Positions 19,201 to 27,468 of a DNA stretch of 64,000 nucleotides are shown in pieces; the stretch's first letter is position 1; each line of letters opens with the position of its first letter. The notes below the pieces were generated by a model. The model was given only the letters and a program-made list of their open reading frames with translations. It was not told the DNA's origin and did not search any database. A program made the position numbers and the translations under genes. Origin of the DNA: Arenibacter sp040216555 (GTDB lineage Bacteria > Bacteroidota > Bacteroidia > Flavobacteriales > Flavobacteriaceae); NCBI GenBank assembly GCA_040216555.1, contig JAVJOW010000039.1, positions 124,001-188,000 on the forward strand, written 5' to 3'.

Positions 19201-19552
19201 GAGCAATACTGATACCGACTGGCCACGTTTTGTTTTCGTAAATGGAACCAAGAATGTTTGGAGAGGGAATGAAGGAGCAAACTCAGGGGATAGTTCCAGC
19301 CTTGTAAATGCAGGTAACAGCCAATTTTGGGAAAAAGGGGATTATTTGGCACTAAGGGAAGTAACCTTCAGTTATGACGTACCCACTGAATATTTCAAGG
19401 ATGTCATTAAAAGACTGAACATTTTTGTAACGGGAAGTAACCTACATTACTTCAAGAGCTTTACTGGGGAAACACCGGAAATTGGCGGCGTTCAATATGG
19501 AGCATTTCCCGTTCCAAAGACCGTTACCATTGGATTAAACCTAACTTTTTAA
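16232..19552 (+). CDS. susC: SusC-like TonB-dependent transporter (sialic acid locus)
   Basis: A 1106-residue outer-membrane transporter with an unusually long N-terminal leader: the hydrophobic signal segment (LSISLVFSLFLFLLSSPLLAQ) starts only near residue 25. Then come the carboxypeptidase-like regulatory domain (ITDGSGQPLPGANV), the SusC signature DEVVVTGYG near residue 128, the plug (IVLRGGTNFDGSGSPLILIDG region) and a barrel ending IGLNLTF. The partner susD begins 10 bases downstream. The promoter region has the same operator found before the sialic acid catabolic genes, so the pair probably imports sialic acid or sialylated oligosaccharides. Substrate is inferred. Confidence 0.93.
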   Translation: MKHFIKRLRGNGPSPNSIHTKNPILSISLVFSLFLFLLSSPLLAQQKDIGGTITDGSGQPLPGANVLVKGTTTGSQSDFDGNFTIQAGPDDVLVFSYLGFTSQSITVGDQSTINAVLQEDAALLDEVVVTGYGSQTRATLTTSVSKLDTQILENSTRSNAATALQGTIAGLRVTNTTGQPGATPQIVLRGGTNFDGSGSPLILIDGIPGSFYALNSDDIESIEVLKDAAATAIYGARSANGVILVTTKSGKPGKSSINYKYKYSMNEERNEQKYIGAADFINYNRQSIAWYREAINNSGSFGAFLDGANSMGTGGDAISSPFTTQLLTTDNQYLLNQPGWNTIPDILNPSQDILFYDNKTVGDRIYQNSATKDHYLSFDGGNEKGSYYLGLGLLDNDGLILGSGFKRYSGKFTGSHRITDNLKVNSNVLYSHSNLSLSPLGGDDTVFRRFQSQAPTSRTFDNNPDGTWSNIYAVGQNQGFGNPLYYQDKFVRKNLEQRLSASVGIDWNILDNLILSIDGSHFTINNHNESFNRAYRVGSTTGPLRTGREASVSLDRTLRNQLTGTLNYIKSLGSHNFNALIGAEYFKDNYFTTSAGTRNSPTDLIETLNAGAEANGIPSSFETEYVLASAFGRLLYDYDNRYLFGFTFRNDGSSRLGNNKSDFFPGVSLGWNLHNENFFANSNIGNTISRIKPRLSYGVNGNQEVLSNYGVFGAYGSQGVYNGQTGYANSGLPTLDLQWEKSTTFNAGLDISFFNNRLSFITDVYFRDIKDKLANLTLPYYTGFSSILTNNGTIRNKGFELQVNGDIIQNQNLTWNVGATITSNKNYVEKLPENANDLNRQDGQLIWNAKTGEEVWVGGLQEGQRVGNNLVIAYEQEGIYATQTDADADSNIQDDFLPGDKNTHFAGDVKWKDQNGDGIINSLDRKVIGRTTPDFLGGLTTSLRYKNFNLFVKTDFATGHLVWNHIRNKGYGQTQGNLNQPTEVLDSWTPSNTDTDWPRFVFVNGTKNVWRGNEGANSGDSSSLVNAGNSQFWEKGDYLALREVTFSYDVPTEYFKDVIKRLNIFVTGSNLHYFKSFTGETPEIGGVQYGAFPVPKTVTIGLNLTF

Positions 19553-19562
19553 AATTACCACC

Positions 19563-21068
19563 ATGAAGAAATATATTTCCATACTATTAATAGCCTTTAC
19601 ATTGGGTGCTTGCGAAAGTGAGTTGGAACTCACCAGCCCAAGTGAATTGACCACAGCCGGCTTTTGGGACACAGAAGAAGGAGTTAGAACCGCCCACACA
19701 GGCCTATATGCCAATTTAAGATCTTCTGCGGATGACTTATGGCTGTTAGGTGAAATAAGAAGCGATATCTGGGGAGGCAGAACCTTTGAATCGCCCAACA
19801 ATGAATCCTTGATAAGATCGGACATCACTGTTGCCACGGCCCCTTTTGGCGGCTGGGCAGGTCTGTATACCAGAATACACCGCATCAACGATTTCCTGGC
19901 CAACGCGCCTGGTGTTAGTTTTGTAAACGAAGATGATAAAAATCATTTACTGGCACAAGCCTACGGTTTAAGGGCTCTCTACTATTACACCCTTCTAAAG
20001 ACTTGGGGAGGAGTCCCTATTATTTTGGAACCCATAACCGATGTGGATCCTGCCAGTTTGAGCAAAGCCAGAGCAACCGAAGCAGAGGTGATGACCCAGA
20101 TCAAAGCCGATATAGAAACATCTTTGAGCACTTTTGGGTCAGCCAACAATTTCTGGGAAGGCAATAGAAACTTTTGGTCCAAAGCTGCGACTTTAGCACT
20201 TAAGGGCGATATATACATTTGGTCAGGCAATCTAATGGGAGGTGGTGCTTCGGATTTTGAGACTGCAAAATCAGCCCTACAGCAGGTTGCTTCCTTCGGG
20301 CTAGCCTTGGAGCCGAATATCTCCGATTTATGGGGTGTTGGGAATGAAGGAAATAGCGAGTTTATTTTTGCCATACAGTACAAGCAGGATGAAGCTTCCA
20401 ACTTTTACAATAGCCTTACTGGAAGAAGCACCGAAATTAACCCAACTTTTAAAGATAATGGTAGTTCCATGGGCGATTTTGTTATCGCCGGGGCCAACAG
20501 ATATGGACAATCGGAAAAAACAATACTGTTGTTGGACGACAATGAAGACAGTCGAAAAGATGCCACTTTTATTAGATTGTATGTGGATGATAATGGTGGA
20601 CTTGGATATCCGACCTATAATGAAACGGCCTACTTCGGTTCCGTATTCAATAAATTTTTGGGACAGGTTATTGGGTCCGAGCGTATTTTTGAAAATGATG
20701 TTCCAGTGTACAGATATGCGGATGTAATCCTTTTATTGGCTGAAACCAAAAACCTATTGGGCGAGGATCCTTCAGGAGAAATCAACCAAATCCGCGAAAG
20801 GGCATATGGAGAAAATTATGTGCCTCTTATCCACGCCTACACCAATGGGTCACAAACGGAGAACGCCAATGCCATCTTAGATGAGCGTTATAAGGAATTT
20901 ATAGGTGAAGGCAAAAGATGGTGGGACCTAAGAAGAGCTGGGGACAGCTTTGTCTTTGACAATGTGAGCTTCTTAAACCCTGGCGACGAGTTTAAATTGG
21001 TATTGCCCATTACAACTGATATGATCGGCAGAAACCCTTTGCTGGAACAAACACCAGGATATAATTAA
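19563..21068 (+). CDS. susD: SusD-like outer-membrane lipoprotein (sialic acid locus)
   Basis: A 501-residue RagB/SusD-family lipoprotein. The signal peptide MKKYISILLIAFTLGAC places the lipid on Cys17, followed by SELELTSPSELTTAGFW, a typical SusD start. The TPR-like helical core includes AQAYGLRALYYYTLLKTWGGVPI, and the C-terminus has LDERYKEFIGEGKRWWDLRRAG and ends NPLLEQTPGYN. It is cotranscribed with susC and followed 36 bases after its stop by a strong terminator, so susCD form their own unit. Binding of sialylated glycans is inferred from the neighbours. Confidence 0.93.
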   Translation: MKKYISILLIAFTLGACESELELTSPSELTTAGFWDTEEGVRTAHTGLYANLRSSADDLWLLGEIRSDIWGGRTFESPNNESLIRSDITVATAPFGGWAGLYTRIHRINDFLANAPGVSFVNEDDKNHLLAQAYGLRALYYYTLLKTWGGVPIILEPITDVDPASLSKARATEAEVMTQIKADIETSLSTFGSANNFWEGNRNFWSKAATLALKGDIYIWSGNLMGGGASDFETAKSALQQVASFGLALEPNISDLWGVGNEGNSEFIFAIQYKQDEASNFYNSLTGRSTEINPTFKDNGSSMGDFVIAGANRYGQSEKTILLLDDNEDSRKDATFIRLYVDDNGGLGYPTYNETAYFGSVFNKFLGQVIGSERIFENDVPVYRYADVILLLAETKNLLGEDPSGEINQIRERAYGENYVPLIHAYTNGSQTENANAILDERYKEFIGEGKRWWDLRRAGDSFVFDNVSFLNPGDEFKLVLPITTDMIGRNPLLEQTPGYN

Positions 21069-21103
21069 AATATTGAGTTAGTTTAAATTGAGTTGTTTGC
21101 TAA

Positions 21104-21140
21104 AAAAAGGGTTCCATTTCTTTTGGAACCCTTTTTAAGC
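21104..21140 (+). terminator. Terminator of the second susCD unit
   Basis: A perfect 12-bp stem AAAAAGGGTTCC / GGAACCCTTTTT (21104-21115 and 21125-21136) with a 9-base loop; the 3' arm itself supplies the T-tract. It is positioned just after the susD stop. Confidence 0.9.
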
Positions 21141-21250
21141 TTCATCCGCAAAATCGGGATAATAAAATCAGGCGACCTATATTCATAATAGGAATTATTG
21201 TGATCTGATTAAATTATTTTGGGAGAATGAAATCTTTGTACGTAATTGTA

Positions 21251-21265
21251 TTTTGTAATACATAA
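21251..21265. promoter_or_regulatory. GntR-type operator upstream of nanA (site B)
   Basis: TTTTGT-AAT-ACATAA, one mismatch from the TTATGT-N3-ACATAA pattern of site A. It ends 13 bases before the nanA ATG, where a bound protein would block transcription or translation initiation. Confidence 0.72.
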
Positions 21266-21278
21266 TAAAAGTAAATAT

Positions 21279-22178
21279 ATGAACGGATTGATCGCCGCAA
21301 CTTATGCGCCAATGCATAATGATTCCTCAATAAATTTGGATGTTATTTCCAAATACGGCCAATTTTTAAAAAATAATAAGGTGAAGGGAGCATTTGTAAA
21401 CGGATCTACTGGAGATTTTGTTTCCTTGACAACGGAAGAAAGAAAGAAAATTATCACTGAATGGTCAAAACACGTACCAAACGATTTCTTTCTGGTAAAC
21501 CATGTTGGACATAACAGTTTAATGGAAGCCAAAGACCTAGCAACACATTCTGCTGATAAAGTGGATGCCATAGCTGCCTTGGCCCCCTATTATTTTAGAC
21601 TTAGCTCGCTAAGAAGTTTGTTGGAATACTGCAAGGAAATTGCAGGCTGCGCCCCTAACACCCCTTTCTATTACTACCACATTCCGGTATTGACGGGTGC
21701 CAATTTCCTAATGCACGAATTTCTGGAATTGGCCTCCAAGGAAATACCCAACTTTGCTGGCATAAAGTTTACCAACAATAACTTAATAGACTATAAATAT
21801 TGTAAGGATTTCAATGATGGCGCATACAATATATTGTTCGGTTTTGATGAGATCTTATTGGCGAGCCTTCCTTTGGGAGCAGAGGGCTGGGTAGGTAGTA
21901 CCTACAACCATTTAGCGCCCTTATATTTATCGATTATAGAGGCATTCCATAACAACGACCATAAGTTGGCAGCAGCTCTTCAGGAAAAATCAATGAAGTT
22001 CGTGGATATCCTAAATTCCAAAGGCGGCTTTAACGGAGCGGCCAAATCTTTTATGAAGGTTGTGGGTGTGGATTGTGGACCTAGTAGATTTCCGCATGTA
22101 ACCCTTTCATCAAAACAATTGGAAGAGGCCAAGACAGTATTGGAAGCATTAGGGATTATGGACCATACCAGCCGATGA
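21279..22178 (+). CDS. nanA: N-acetylneuraminate lyase (NanA-type, DHDPS superfamily)
   Basis: A 299-residue class I aldolase that splits N-acetylneuraminate into N-acetylmannosamine and pyruvate. Visible features are NGSTGDF (the superfamily carboxylate-binding GSTG loop, residues 42-48), YYYHIPVLTG with the catalytic tyrosine near 133, and AGIKFTNNN with the Schiff-base lysine at about 163; the spacing matches E. coli NanA. I start at ATG 21279 (MNGLIAATY); an in-frame TTG at 21246 would extend through the operator and is unlikely. It heads a run nanA, epimerase, sialidase with gaps of 43 and 23 bases. Confidence 0.92.
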   Translation: MNGLIAATYAPMHNDSSINLDVISKYGQFLKNNKVKGAFVNGSTGDFVSLTTEERKKIITEWSKHVPNDFFLVNHVGHNSLMEAKDLATHSADKVDAIAALAPYYFRLSSLRSLLEYCKEIAGCAPNTPFYYYHIPVLTGANFLMHEFLELASKEIPNFAGIKFTNNNLIDYKYCKDFNDGAYNILFGFDEILLASLPLGAEGWVGSTYNHLAPLYLSIIEAFHNNDHKLAAALQEKSMKFVDILNSKGGFNGAAKSFMKVVGVDCGPSRFPHVTLSSKQLEEAKTVLEALGIMDHTSR

Positions 22179-22221
22179 TCGAATTTTAATAAATAGATAA
22201 AAAACATCCTATAAAGGAATC

Positions 22222-23394
22222 ATGATCCCACAAAGTAAGTTATATAGAGATACCCTACTGAACAATGTTGTTCCCTTTTGGGAGAACCATTCCTTGGACC
22301 GTGAAAATGGAGGCTATTTTACCTGTTTGGATAGAGAAGGTAAGGTTTACGATACCGATAAATTTATGTGGTTGCAAGGAAGACAGGCTTGGATGTTCTC
22401 TACCTTGTACAACCAGGTGGAACCAAAGGAAAATTGGTTGGAAATTGCCAAAAGTGGGGTCGATTTTATAAGGGACAAGGGAATGGATGTACAAGGCAAT
22501 GTTTATTTTTCCTTAACTGCAAATGGACAACCATTGGTACAACCCTATAACATTTTTTCGGATTGTTTTGCAGCCATGGCTTTTGCCCAATATGGAATAG
22601 CCGCACATGATCAGGAATACAAAGAACTCGCCAAAAAAACGTATCTGAATATTCTTCAAAGAAAGGATAACCCCAAGGGAAAATTTGAAAAAGGAACATT
22701 GGCCAGACCTTTAAAAAGTTTTGCCCTACCCATGATCCTATCCAATTTGGTATTGGAACTGGAAGATATATTGGAACCTGCCGAAGTGGAGCAAACCATA
22801 GATTTTTCGATGCAAGAGGTTATGGAAGTGTTTTTGGATAAAAAATCCGGTATAATTTATGAATTCGTAAAGTCCGATGGCAGCTTTGAAGACAGCTTTA
22901 ACGGCCGTTTGCTAAATCCTGGTCACGGCATAGAAGCCATGTGGTTTATGATCGATATTGCCATAAGAAGAAATGACCAAGGGTTAATAAAAAAGGCATC
23001 GGAAACCATTATTAAAATTTTGGAATACAGCTGGGACGAAGAATTTGGCGGAATACTTTATTTTTTGGATTCCAAGGGATATCCGCCCCAACAGTTGGAA
23101 TGGGACCAAAAATTATGGTGGGTGCATTTGGAAACTTTGGTAGCCCTGGCCAAGGCTTTTGAACAGACTCAAAATCCAAAAATTTCCCAATGGTACCAGA
23201 AAGTACACGACTATAGTTGGCAGCATTTTTCAGACCCGGAACACGGAGAGTGGTTTGGATATCTTAATCGCAGGGGGGAAGTGCTATTAAACCTTAAAGG
23301 TGGAAAATGGAAAGGATGTTTCCATGTGCCAAGAGCTATGCTCCAATGTTGGAAAACCTTCGAAAGAATGGAGAACAAGGGAATAATAAAATAG
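22222..23394 (+). CDS. N-acylglucosamine 2-epimerase (AGE/RenBP family)
   Basis: A 390-residue (alpha/alpha)6-barrel enzyme that interconverts N-acetylmannosamine and N-acetylglucosamine. Family features are the opening FWENHSLDRENGGYFTCLDREG, KFMWLQGRQAWMF, the central LNPGHGIEAMWF with an active-site histidine, and the C-terminal WWVHLETLVAL and GEWFGYLNRRGEVL. In Bacteroidota this non-phosphorylating epimerase replaces the NanK-NanE route, giving GlcNAc for a hexokinase encoded elsewhere. It follows the lyase by 43 bases. Cellobiose 2-epimerases share the fold, but the lyase next door supports AGE. Confidence 0.92.
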   Translation: MIPQSKLYRDTLLNNVVPFWENHSLDRENGGYFTCLDREGKVYDTDKFMWLQGRQAWMFSTLYNQVEPKENWLEIAKSGVDFIRDKGMDVQGNVYFSLTANGQPLVQPYNIFSDCFAAMAFAQYGIAAHDQEYKELAKKTYLNILQRKDNPKGKFEKGTLARPLKSFALPMILSNLVLELEDILEPAEVEQTIDFSMQEVMEVFLDKKSGIIYEFVKSDGSFEDSFNGRLLNPGHGIEAMWFMIDIAIRRNDQGLIKKASETIIKILEYSWDEEFGGILYFLDSKGYPPQQLEWDQKLWWVHLETLVALAKAFEQTQNPKISQWYQKVHDYSWQHFSDPEHGEWFGYLNRRGEVLLNLKGGKWKGCFHVPRAMLQCWKTFERMENKGIIK

Positions 23395-23417
23395 AAATTA
23401 TCGTAAATTTATAAAAC

Positions 23418-24548
23418 ATGAAAAATATAATTTTAGCACTTCTGTTGGCAAGCTTTAATGCAACTGCACAACAGGAAACGTTCCATATCTCCAATGGGGT
23501 TATAAGCCATCAGGACCTGTTCAACACCTCTATGAATCCAGACGTATCCTGCTATCGTATCCCTGCGCTGGCTACCGCCCCCAATGGCGATATTATTGCT
23601 GCTATTGACGAAAGGGTACCTTCCTGTGGCGACCTAAAATGGAGCAAAGACATTAATATTGTGATAAGAAGAAGTGCCGATAATGGCAAAACGTGGTCCC
23701 CAATTAAAAAAATTATAGATTTTCCTTTAGGTCAATCCGCCTCCGATCCGTCGATGATCGTAGATGCCATTACCAATGAAATTTTTCTTTTTTACAACTA
23801 TATGGATCTGGATAAGGAAAAAGACGTTTACTATTTACACGTGGTAAAAAGTGCGGACAATGGAAAGACCTGGAGCCAACCAGAAGATATTACCCCACAA
23901 ATTGCCAAAACGGAATGGCACAACGATTTTAAATTTATCACTTCCGGTCGTGGTATACAGACCCGATCCGGGACACTCCTCCATTGCATGGTGAATCTAA
24001 ATAACGGTTTACATGTATTTGGCAGTAAGGACCATGGAAAATCCTGGTTTTTCATAGACACCCCGGTAAGTCCTGCGGACGAATCCAAAATTATGGAATT
24101 GGCCAATGGGGATTGGATGATCAATGCCCGGGCCAATAAAGAAGGAAAGAGGTACGTACATGTTTCCAGTGATGAGGGAAAAAGTTGGTCAACTCGACCC
24201 GAACCCACCTTGATCGACCCGGGTTGTAATGCCAGTATTGTTCGCTACACCTCAATTGAGGACGGTTATAAGAAAAATAGATTATTGTTCTCCAATGCCA
24301 AAAGTGAAAATGGTCGTGTTAACATGACGGTTAGAATTAGTTATGACGAAGGCGAAACCTGGTCTGAAGGAAAAACAATTTACAAGGGGGAATCGGCCTA
24401 CTCATCCATGACCATAATGGACAACGGGGATATAGGTTTGTTTTTTGAACAGGATGATTACCAGAAAAACCCTTTCGTAAGCTTTTCGTTAAAATGGCTG
24501 ACGGATGGAAAAGACAAATATAAAAAACCGAAAAATAAAAAGAAATAG
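23418..24548 (+). CDS. Sialidase (exo-alpha-sialidase, GH33)
   Basis: A 376-residue exported enzyme that releases terminal sialic acid. The signal peptide is MKNIILALLLASFNATAQ. The sialidase YRIP motif with the first triad arginine is at residues 46-49, and the general acid aspartate lies in the AAIDERVPSCG region just after. Asp-box repeats (S-x-D-x-G-x-x-W) appear five times: SADNGKTWS twice, SKDHGKSWF, SSDEGKSWS and SYDEGETWS, as expected for a six-bladed propeller. It has no lipobox and no T9SS domain, so the periplasm or export by another route is likely. It is 23 bases after the epimerase, in the same operon. The C-terminus ends in a lysine-rich tail (KKPKNKKK). Confidence 0.93.
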   Translation: MKNIILALLLASFNATAQQETFHISNGVISHQDLFNTSMNPDVSCYRIPALATAPNGDIIAAIDERVPSCGDLKWSKDINIVIRRSADNGKTWSPIKKIIDFPLGQSASDPSMIVDAITNEIFLFYNYMDLDKEKDVYYLHVVKSADNGKTWSQPEDITPQIAKTEWHNDFKFITSGRGIQTRSGTLLHCMVNLNNGLHVFGSKDHGKSWFFIDTPVSPADESKIMELANGDWMINARANKEGKRYVHVSSDEGKSWSTRPEPTLIDPGCNASIVRYTSIEDGYKKNRLLFSNAKSENGRVNMTVRISYDEGETWSEGKTIYKGESAYSSMTIMDNGDIGLFFEQDDYQKNPFVSFSLKWLTDGKDKYKKPKNKKK

Positions 24549-24712
24549 ACAATTAATAAGAACAGATTATTTACAACACTATTCCAAATTATTTCATAGG
24601 GTCATAATAAATTGACATATCGAAAAATATTGGATATATTTATAACAGTTTGCCCACCAAATTAGAGTCGTGGCAATTTATTGGTTGCAAATAGAAAATA
24701 ACAAACTGTAGT

Positions 24713-25597
24713 ATGTCCAATATAAAAGATTTAGCCGATTATGACCATCCTGTTTCGAAGATGTTCCAAATGCCAAAATCAGCAGAGGAATGGGAACAAT
24801 ACAAATTATCCGATGGACAGTTGGCCCACTTCAAGGAATTTGGGTATGTTTCGGGCATAAAGCTTTTGGAAGAATGGCAGGTGGATTTGTTAAATCAGGA
24901 ATTGGCGGAAATAATGGATCCGAATCATCCTGGCCATCATTTGTTCTACGAATTTCACAGTAACGAATCCCAAGACCCCAATTCGGTTTTATTTCATTCC
25001 CTAGGTCATTGGCGTATTGCCCCGGGCTTACATGATGTTCTATGGAACCCTGCCTTTATAATGGCCGCCCATCAATTGTTGGACTACAAATCCGTTAGGT
25101 TTTGGCACGACCAATTATTTTGTAAACCTGCCCTGCATGGCGGCGTAGTAGCTTGGCACCAGGATTATTCCTATTGGACAAGAACAATAGCCATGCAACA
25201 CCTTACCTGCTGGACAGGATTGGATGATGCCAATACGGACAATGGTTGCCTTCATTATATCCCCAAAAGCCATAAATGGGGACTTTTGGATGCCCCCTCC
25301 CTTGCAGGTGATATGGATGGCCTCATGAAATACCTTAGCGATGATCAGAAAAAGGAGTTTAAGCCCACTCCCATTGAATTGAAAAAGGGTTACGCCACCT
25401 TTCACCATCCATTAATGGTCCATGGTTCTTACGAGAATAAATCGGAAAGAAGCAGAAGGGCGTTTGTCCTCAACGTATTTGCCGATGGCACGGTAAGCAA
25501 TACGAACGAGGAGCTGTTGGCAGGGGTTCCCAAGGTCCCAAAAGGCCATAAGATGGAGGGTAAATTTTTCCCATTACTTTATTCCAAGCCTGACTGA
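24713..25597 (+). CDS. Phytanoyl-CoA dioxygenase-family Fe(II)/2-oxoglutarate oxygenase
   Basis: A 294-residue cytoplasmic PhyH-type oxygenase. The iron triad is visible: H149-x-D151 in AWHQDYSYW and distal H237 in HHPLMVHGSYEN, with R248 or R249 as the 2-oxoglutarate carboxylate ligand. The segment GLDDANTDNGCLHYIPKSHKWG is a classic PhyH stretch. It is on the same strand 164 bases after the sialidase and ends one base before the convergent GntR stop, so it lies inside the sialic acid locus. No known sialic acid pathway uses such an enzyme. Hydroxylation or oxidative demethylation of a modified sialic acid is my inference; the family is broad and the substrate is open. Confidence 0.88.
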   Translation: MSNIKDLADYDHPVSKMFQMPKSAEEWEQYKLSDGQLAHFKEFGYVSGIKLLEEWQVDLLNQELAEIMDPNHPGHHLFYEFHSNESQDPNSVLFHSLGHWRIAPGLHDVLWNPAFIMAAHQLLDYKSVRFWHDQLFCKPALHGGVVAWHQDYSYWTRTIAMQHLTCWTGLDDANTDNGCLHYIPKSHKWGLLDAPSLAGDMDGLMKYLSDDQKKEFKPTPIELKKGYATFHHPLMVHGSYENKSERSRRAFVLNVFADGTVSNTNEELLAGVPKVPKGHKMEGKFFPLLYSKPD

Positions 25598-25598
25598 T

Positions 25599-26336
25599 CT
25601 ACGAATCGTTTTTATTTTTACCATTCTTAAGAACATGGTCAAAATGTGGTTCCAAATGTCGGCGCATGGCACTTCTGTAGGTCTCGGGGGTACCTACCCT
25701 TAAATTATCCATCAGCATTCTATGGGTCACAAATTGACCAGAGGAATACTGATATTCTGTATTATTCTTCCTAGAGGACTGTAAGTACTCGTATTCAAAA
25801 ACCGGCAATAATAAACTTTGAAATCTTTGAACGGTAGGGTTATTGGACATTTGATATAACTTACCGTGAAAAGCAATTTCCCGGTCGAGTGAAAATCGAT
25901 TTTTCTCATAACTAGTTTCCTCCTCCAAAGTCACAATTTGCTCCAATTCATCCAAATCTTTTTGCGTTTTATGCTCAAAAAGGAAATCCGCGATACCCAT
26001 TTCAAGAATAAGTCGTAGTTCAAATAAATTTCGAATTATGTCCTCCCCCAAAAGAGTGGGATCCAGAATACGTTCAAAATTGTTTATAATATCGGGCTGG
26101 GTAAGAATCATTCCCCTATGTTTCTTGGAATCTACCATCCCCAATGTCCTTAAGCGCAATAATGCCTCCCTCACCACCGTCCTACTTACTCCAAGTGCTT
26201 CTGAAAATTCCAATTCCTTCGGAATGGCATCTCCCGGTTTTAAATTGTTCTCCTTAAAAAATTTCAAGATTCTAATTTCGGCCTTATCTACCAAAGACAG
26301 ATTTTCCAAAGGTTCGATCTTCTTAAATGTACTCAT
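25599..26336 (-). CDS. GntR-family (FadR subfamily) regulator, probable sialic acid regulator
   Basis: A 245-residue regulator. The winged helix-turn-helix is at about residues 15-80 (GDAIPKELEFSEALGVSRTVVREALLRLRTLG), followed by an all-helical FCD ligand-binding domain with the metal-site type residues EIAFHGKLYQMSNN and FVTHRMLMDNLR. Its stop codon lies one base from that of the oxygenase, and its upstream region is shared with the divergent creatininase gene. The GT-N3-AC operator found four times in this locus fits FadR-type binding, and one copy is in its own upstream region (26455-26469), which suggests autoregulation. E. coli NanR belongs to the same subfamily, but I do not claim orthology. 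Confidence 0.92.
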   Translation of the reverse strand: MSTFKKIEPLENLSLVDKAEIRILKFFKENNLKPGDAIPKELEFSEALGVSRTVVREALLRLRTLGMVDSKKHRGMILTQPDIINNFERILDPTLLGEDIIRNLFELRLILEMGIADFLFEHKTQKDLDELEQIVTLEEETSYEKNRFSLDREIAFHGKLYQMSNNPTVQRFQSLLLPVFEYEYLQSSRKNNTEYQYSSGQFVTHRMLMDNLRVGTPETYRSAMRRHLEPHFDHVLKNGKNKNDS

Positions 26337-26454
26337 GCTTCACTACCATTAGAGTTATATTGTAACCTGTCGTAATTCACTTCACAGGTTGCCCAATTTT
26401 GCGTAATTTATGACAATATTACGACTAATTTAAGTTAATTGCGAACAAATTGTT

Positions 26455-26469
26455 TTATGTATTACATAT
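26455..26469. promoter_or_regulatory. GntR-type operator between gntR and the creatininase gene (site C)
   Basis: TTATGT-ATT-ACATAT, one mismatch from site A. It lies in the 235-base divergent region, 119 bases from the gntR start and 103 bases from the creatininase-family start, so it could serve either or both. Confidence 0.75.
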
Positions 26470-26571
26470 TATAAAAAATATGAAGTACATTTCACAACAC
26501 AAAAACCCAGAAATACACGCATTTGGCTAACCAAATTAGCCTTCACAAATAAAAGCAATAATAATAAACAG

Positions 26572-27345
26572 ATGAACACAAGTCCTAGACCCTACGTTTT
26601 AGAAGAAATCAATTGGAAAACAGTAAGGGAGCAAAAGTATACCGTTGCAATACTACCTTGGGGTGCCACGGAGGCCCACAATTACCATTTACCATATGGA
26701 ACCGACAATATTTTGGCAGAAAATGTTGCCATTGAAGCTGCTAAACAGGCCTGGTCCAAGGAGGCAAAGGTAATCGTCTTACCCAATATTCCTTTTGGGG
26801 TGAATACCGGACAAATGGATGTTGATTTATGTATAAACATGAATCCAAGTACGCAAATGGCTCTTTTAAAAGACGTGGTTCAAGTGTTGGAAGTCAATAA
26901 GATTAGGAAACTGGTAATTGTAAACGGACATGGCGGCAACAATTTTAAACAGATCATTAGAGAACTAAGCATTATACACCCTAGTATCTTTGTTTGTTCC
27001 TTAAACTGGTGGCAGGTAAAAGATGGGTCTCAATTTTTTACCGAACCTGGAGATCACGCAGGGGAATTGGAAACTGCGGTCGTAATGCATTTAAATCCAA
27101 ATTTGGTGCTACCCTTGGACGAGGCAGGTGATGGAAAAGCCAAAACATTCAAAATAAAAGGATTAAAGGAGGGATGGGTTTCCGCCCAACGTAAATGGAC
27201 TCAGGTAACAAAGGATACCGGTGTAGGAAATCCAAAAATGGCCAGCCCGGAAAATGGAGCAAACTACTTTAAGGCAGTGACTGACGGTATTGCCGAATTT
27301 TTAAAGGACCTACATGAAGTTGATGTTGATGACATGTACGAATAA
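26572..27345 (+). CDS. Creatininase-family amidohydrolase in the sialic acid locus
   Basis: A 257-residue cytoplasmic protein of the creatinine amidohydrolase fold. Metal-ligand motifs are present in order: LPWGATEAHNYHLPYGTDN (residues 28-46), VNGHGGNN near 123 and EPGDHAGELETAVVMH near 160. Family members hydrolyse or rearrange small amides and lactams (creatinine, formamidopyrimidines, mycofactocin precursor). It is preceded by operator site C and followed after 123 bases by the mutarotase-symporter gene, which has its own site D. A role on a sialic acid amide, lactam or N-acyl group is an inference from regulon membership; no direct evidence for the substrate exists in the sequence. Confidence 0.85.
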   Translation: MNTSPRPYVLEEINWKTVREQKYTVAILPWGATEAHNYHLPYGTDNILAENVAIEAAKQAWSKEAKVIVLPNIPFGVNTGQMDVDLCINMNPSTQMALLKDVVQVLEVNKIRKLVIVNGHGGNNFKQIIRELSIIHPSIFVCSLNWWQVKDGSQFFTEPGDHAGELETAVVMHLNPNLVLPLDEAGDGKAKTFKIKGLKEGWVSAQRKWTQVTKDTGVGNPKMASPENGANYFKAVTDGIAEFLKDLHEVDVDDMYE

Positions 27346-27407
27346 CAAGATTTTTCTATTGCCCTAACTGGATAGGTATAAATATGTTAAAATGAGAAAT
27401 TCAAATA

Positions 27408-27422
27408 ATATGTTATACATAA
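27408..27422. promoter_or_regulatory. GntR-type operator upstream of the mutarotase-symporter gene (site D)
   Basis: ATATGT-TAT-ACATAA, one mismatch from site A, 46 bases before the ATG of the fused gene. Confidence 0.75.
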
Positions 27423-27468
27423 TACTTTATTTTTGACTATATTGCCGACCAAGTTAATTTTACCATAT

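Noticed and set aside
21198..21238. Bacteroidota -33/-7 promoter upstream of nanA (TTG and AATCTTTG)
   Set aside because: The -7-like box has a mismatch and no TTG lies at the expected 19-base spacing; not strong enough to list as a promoter.
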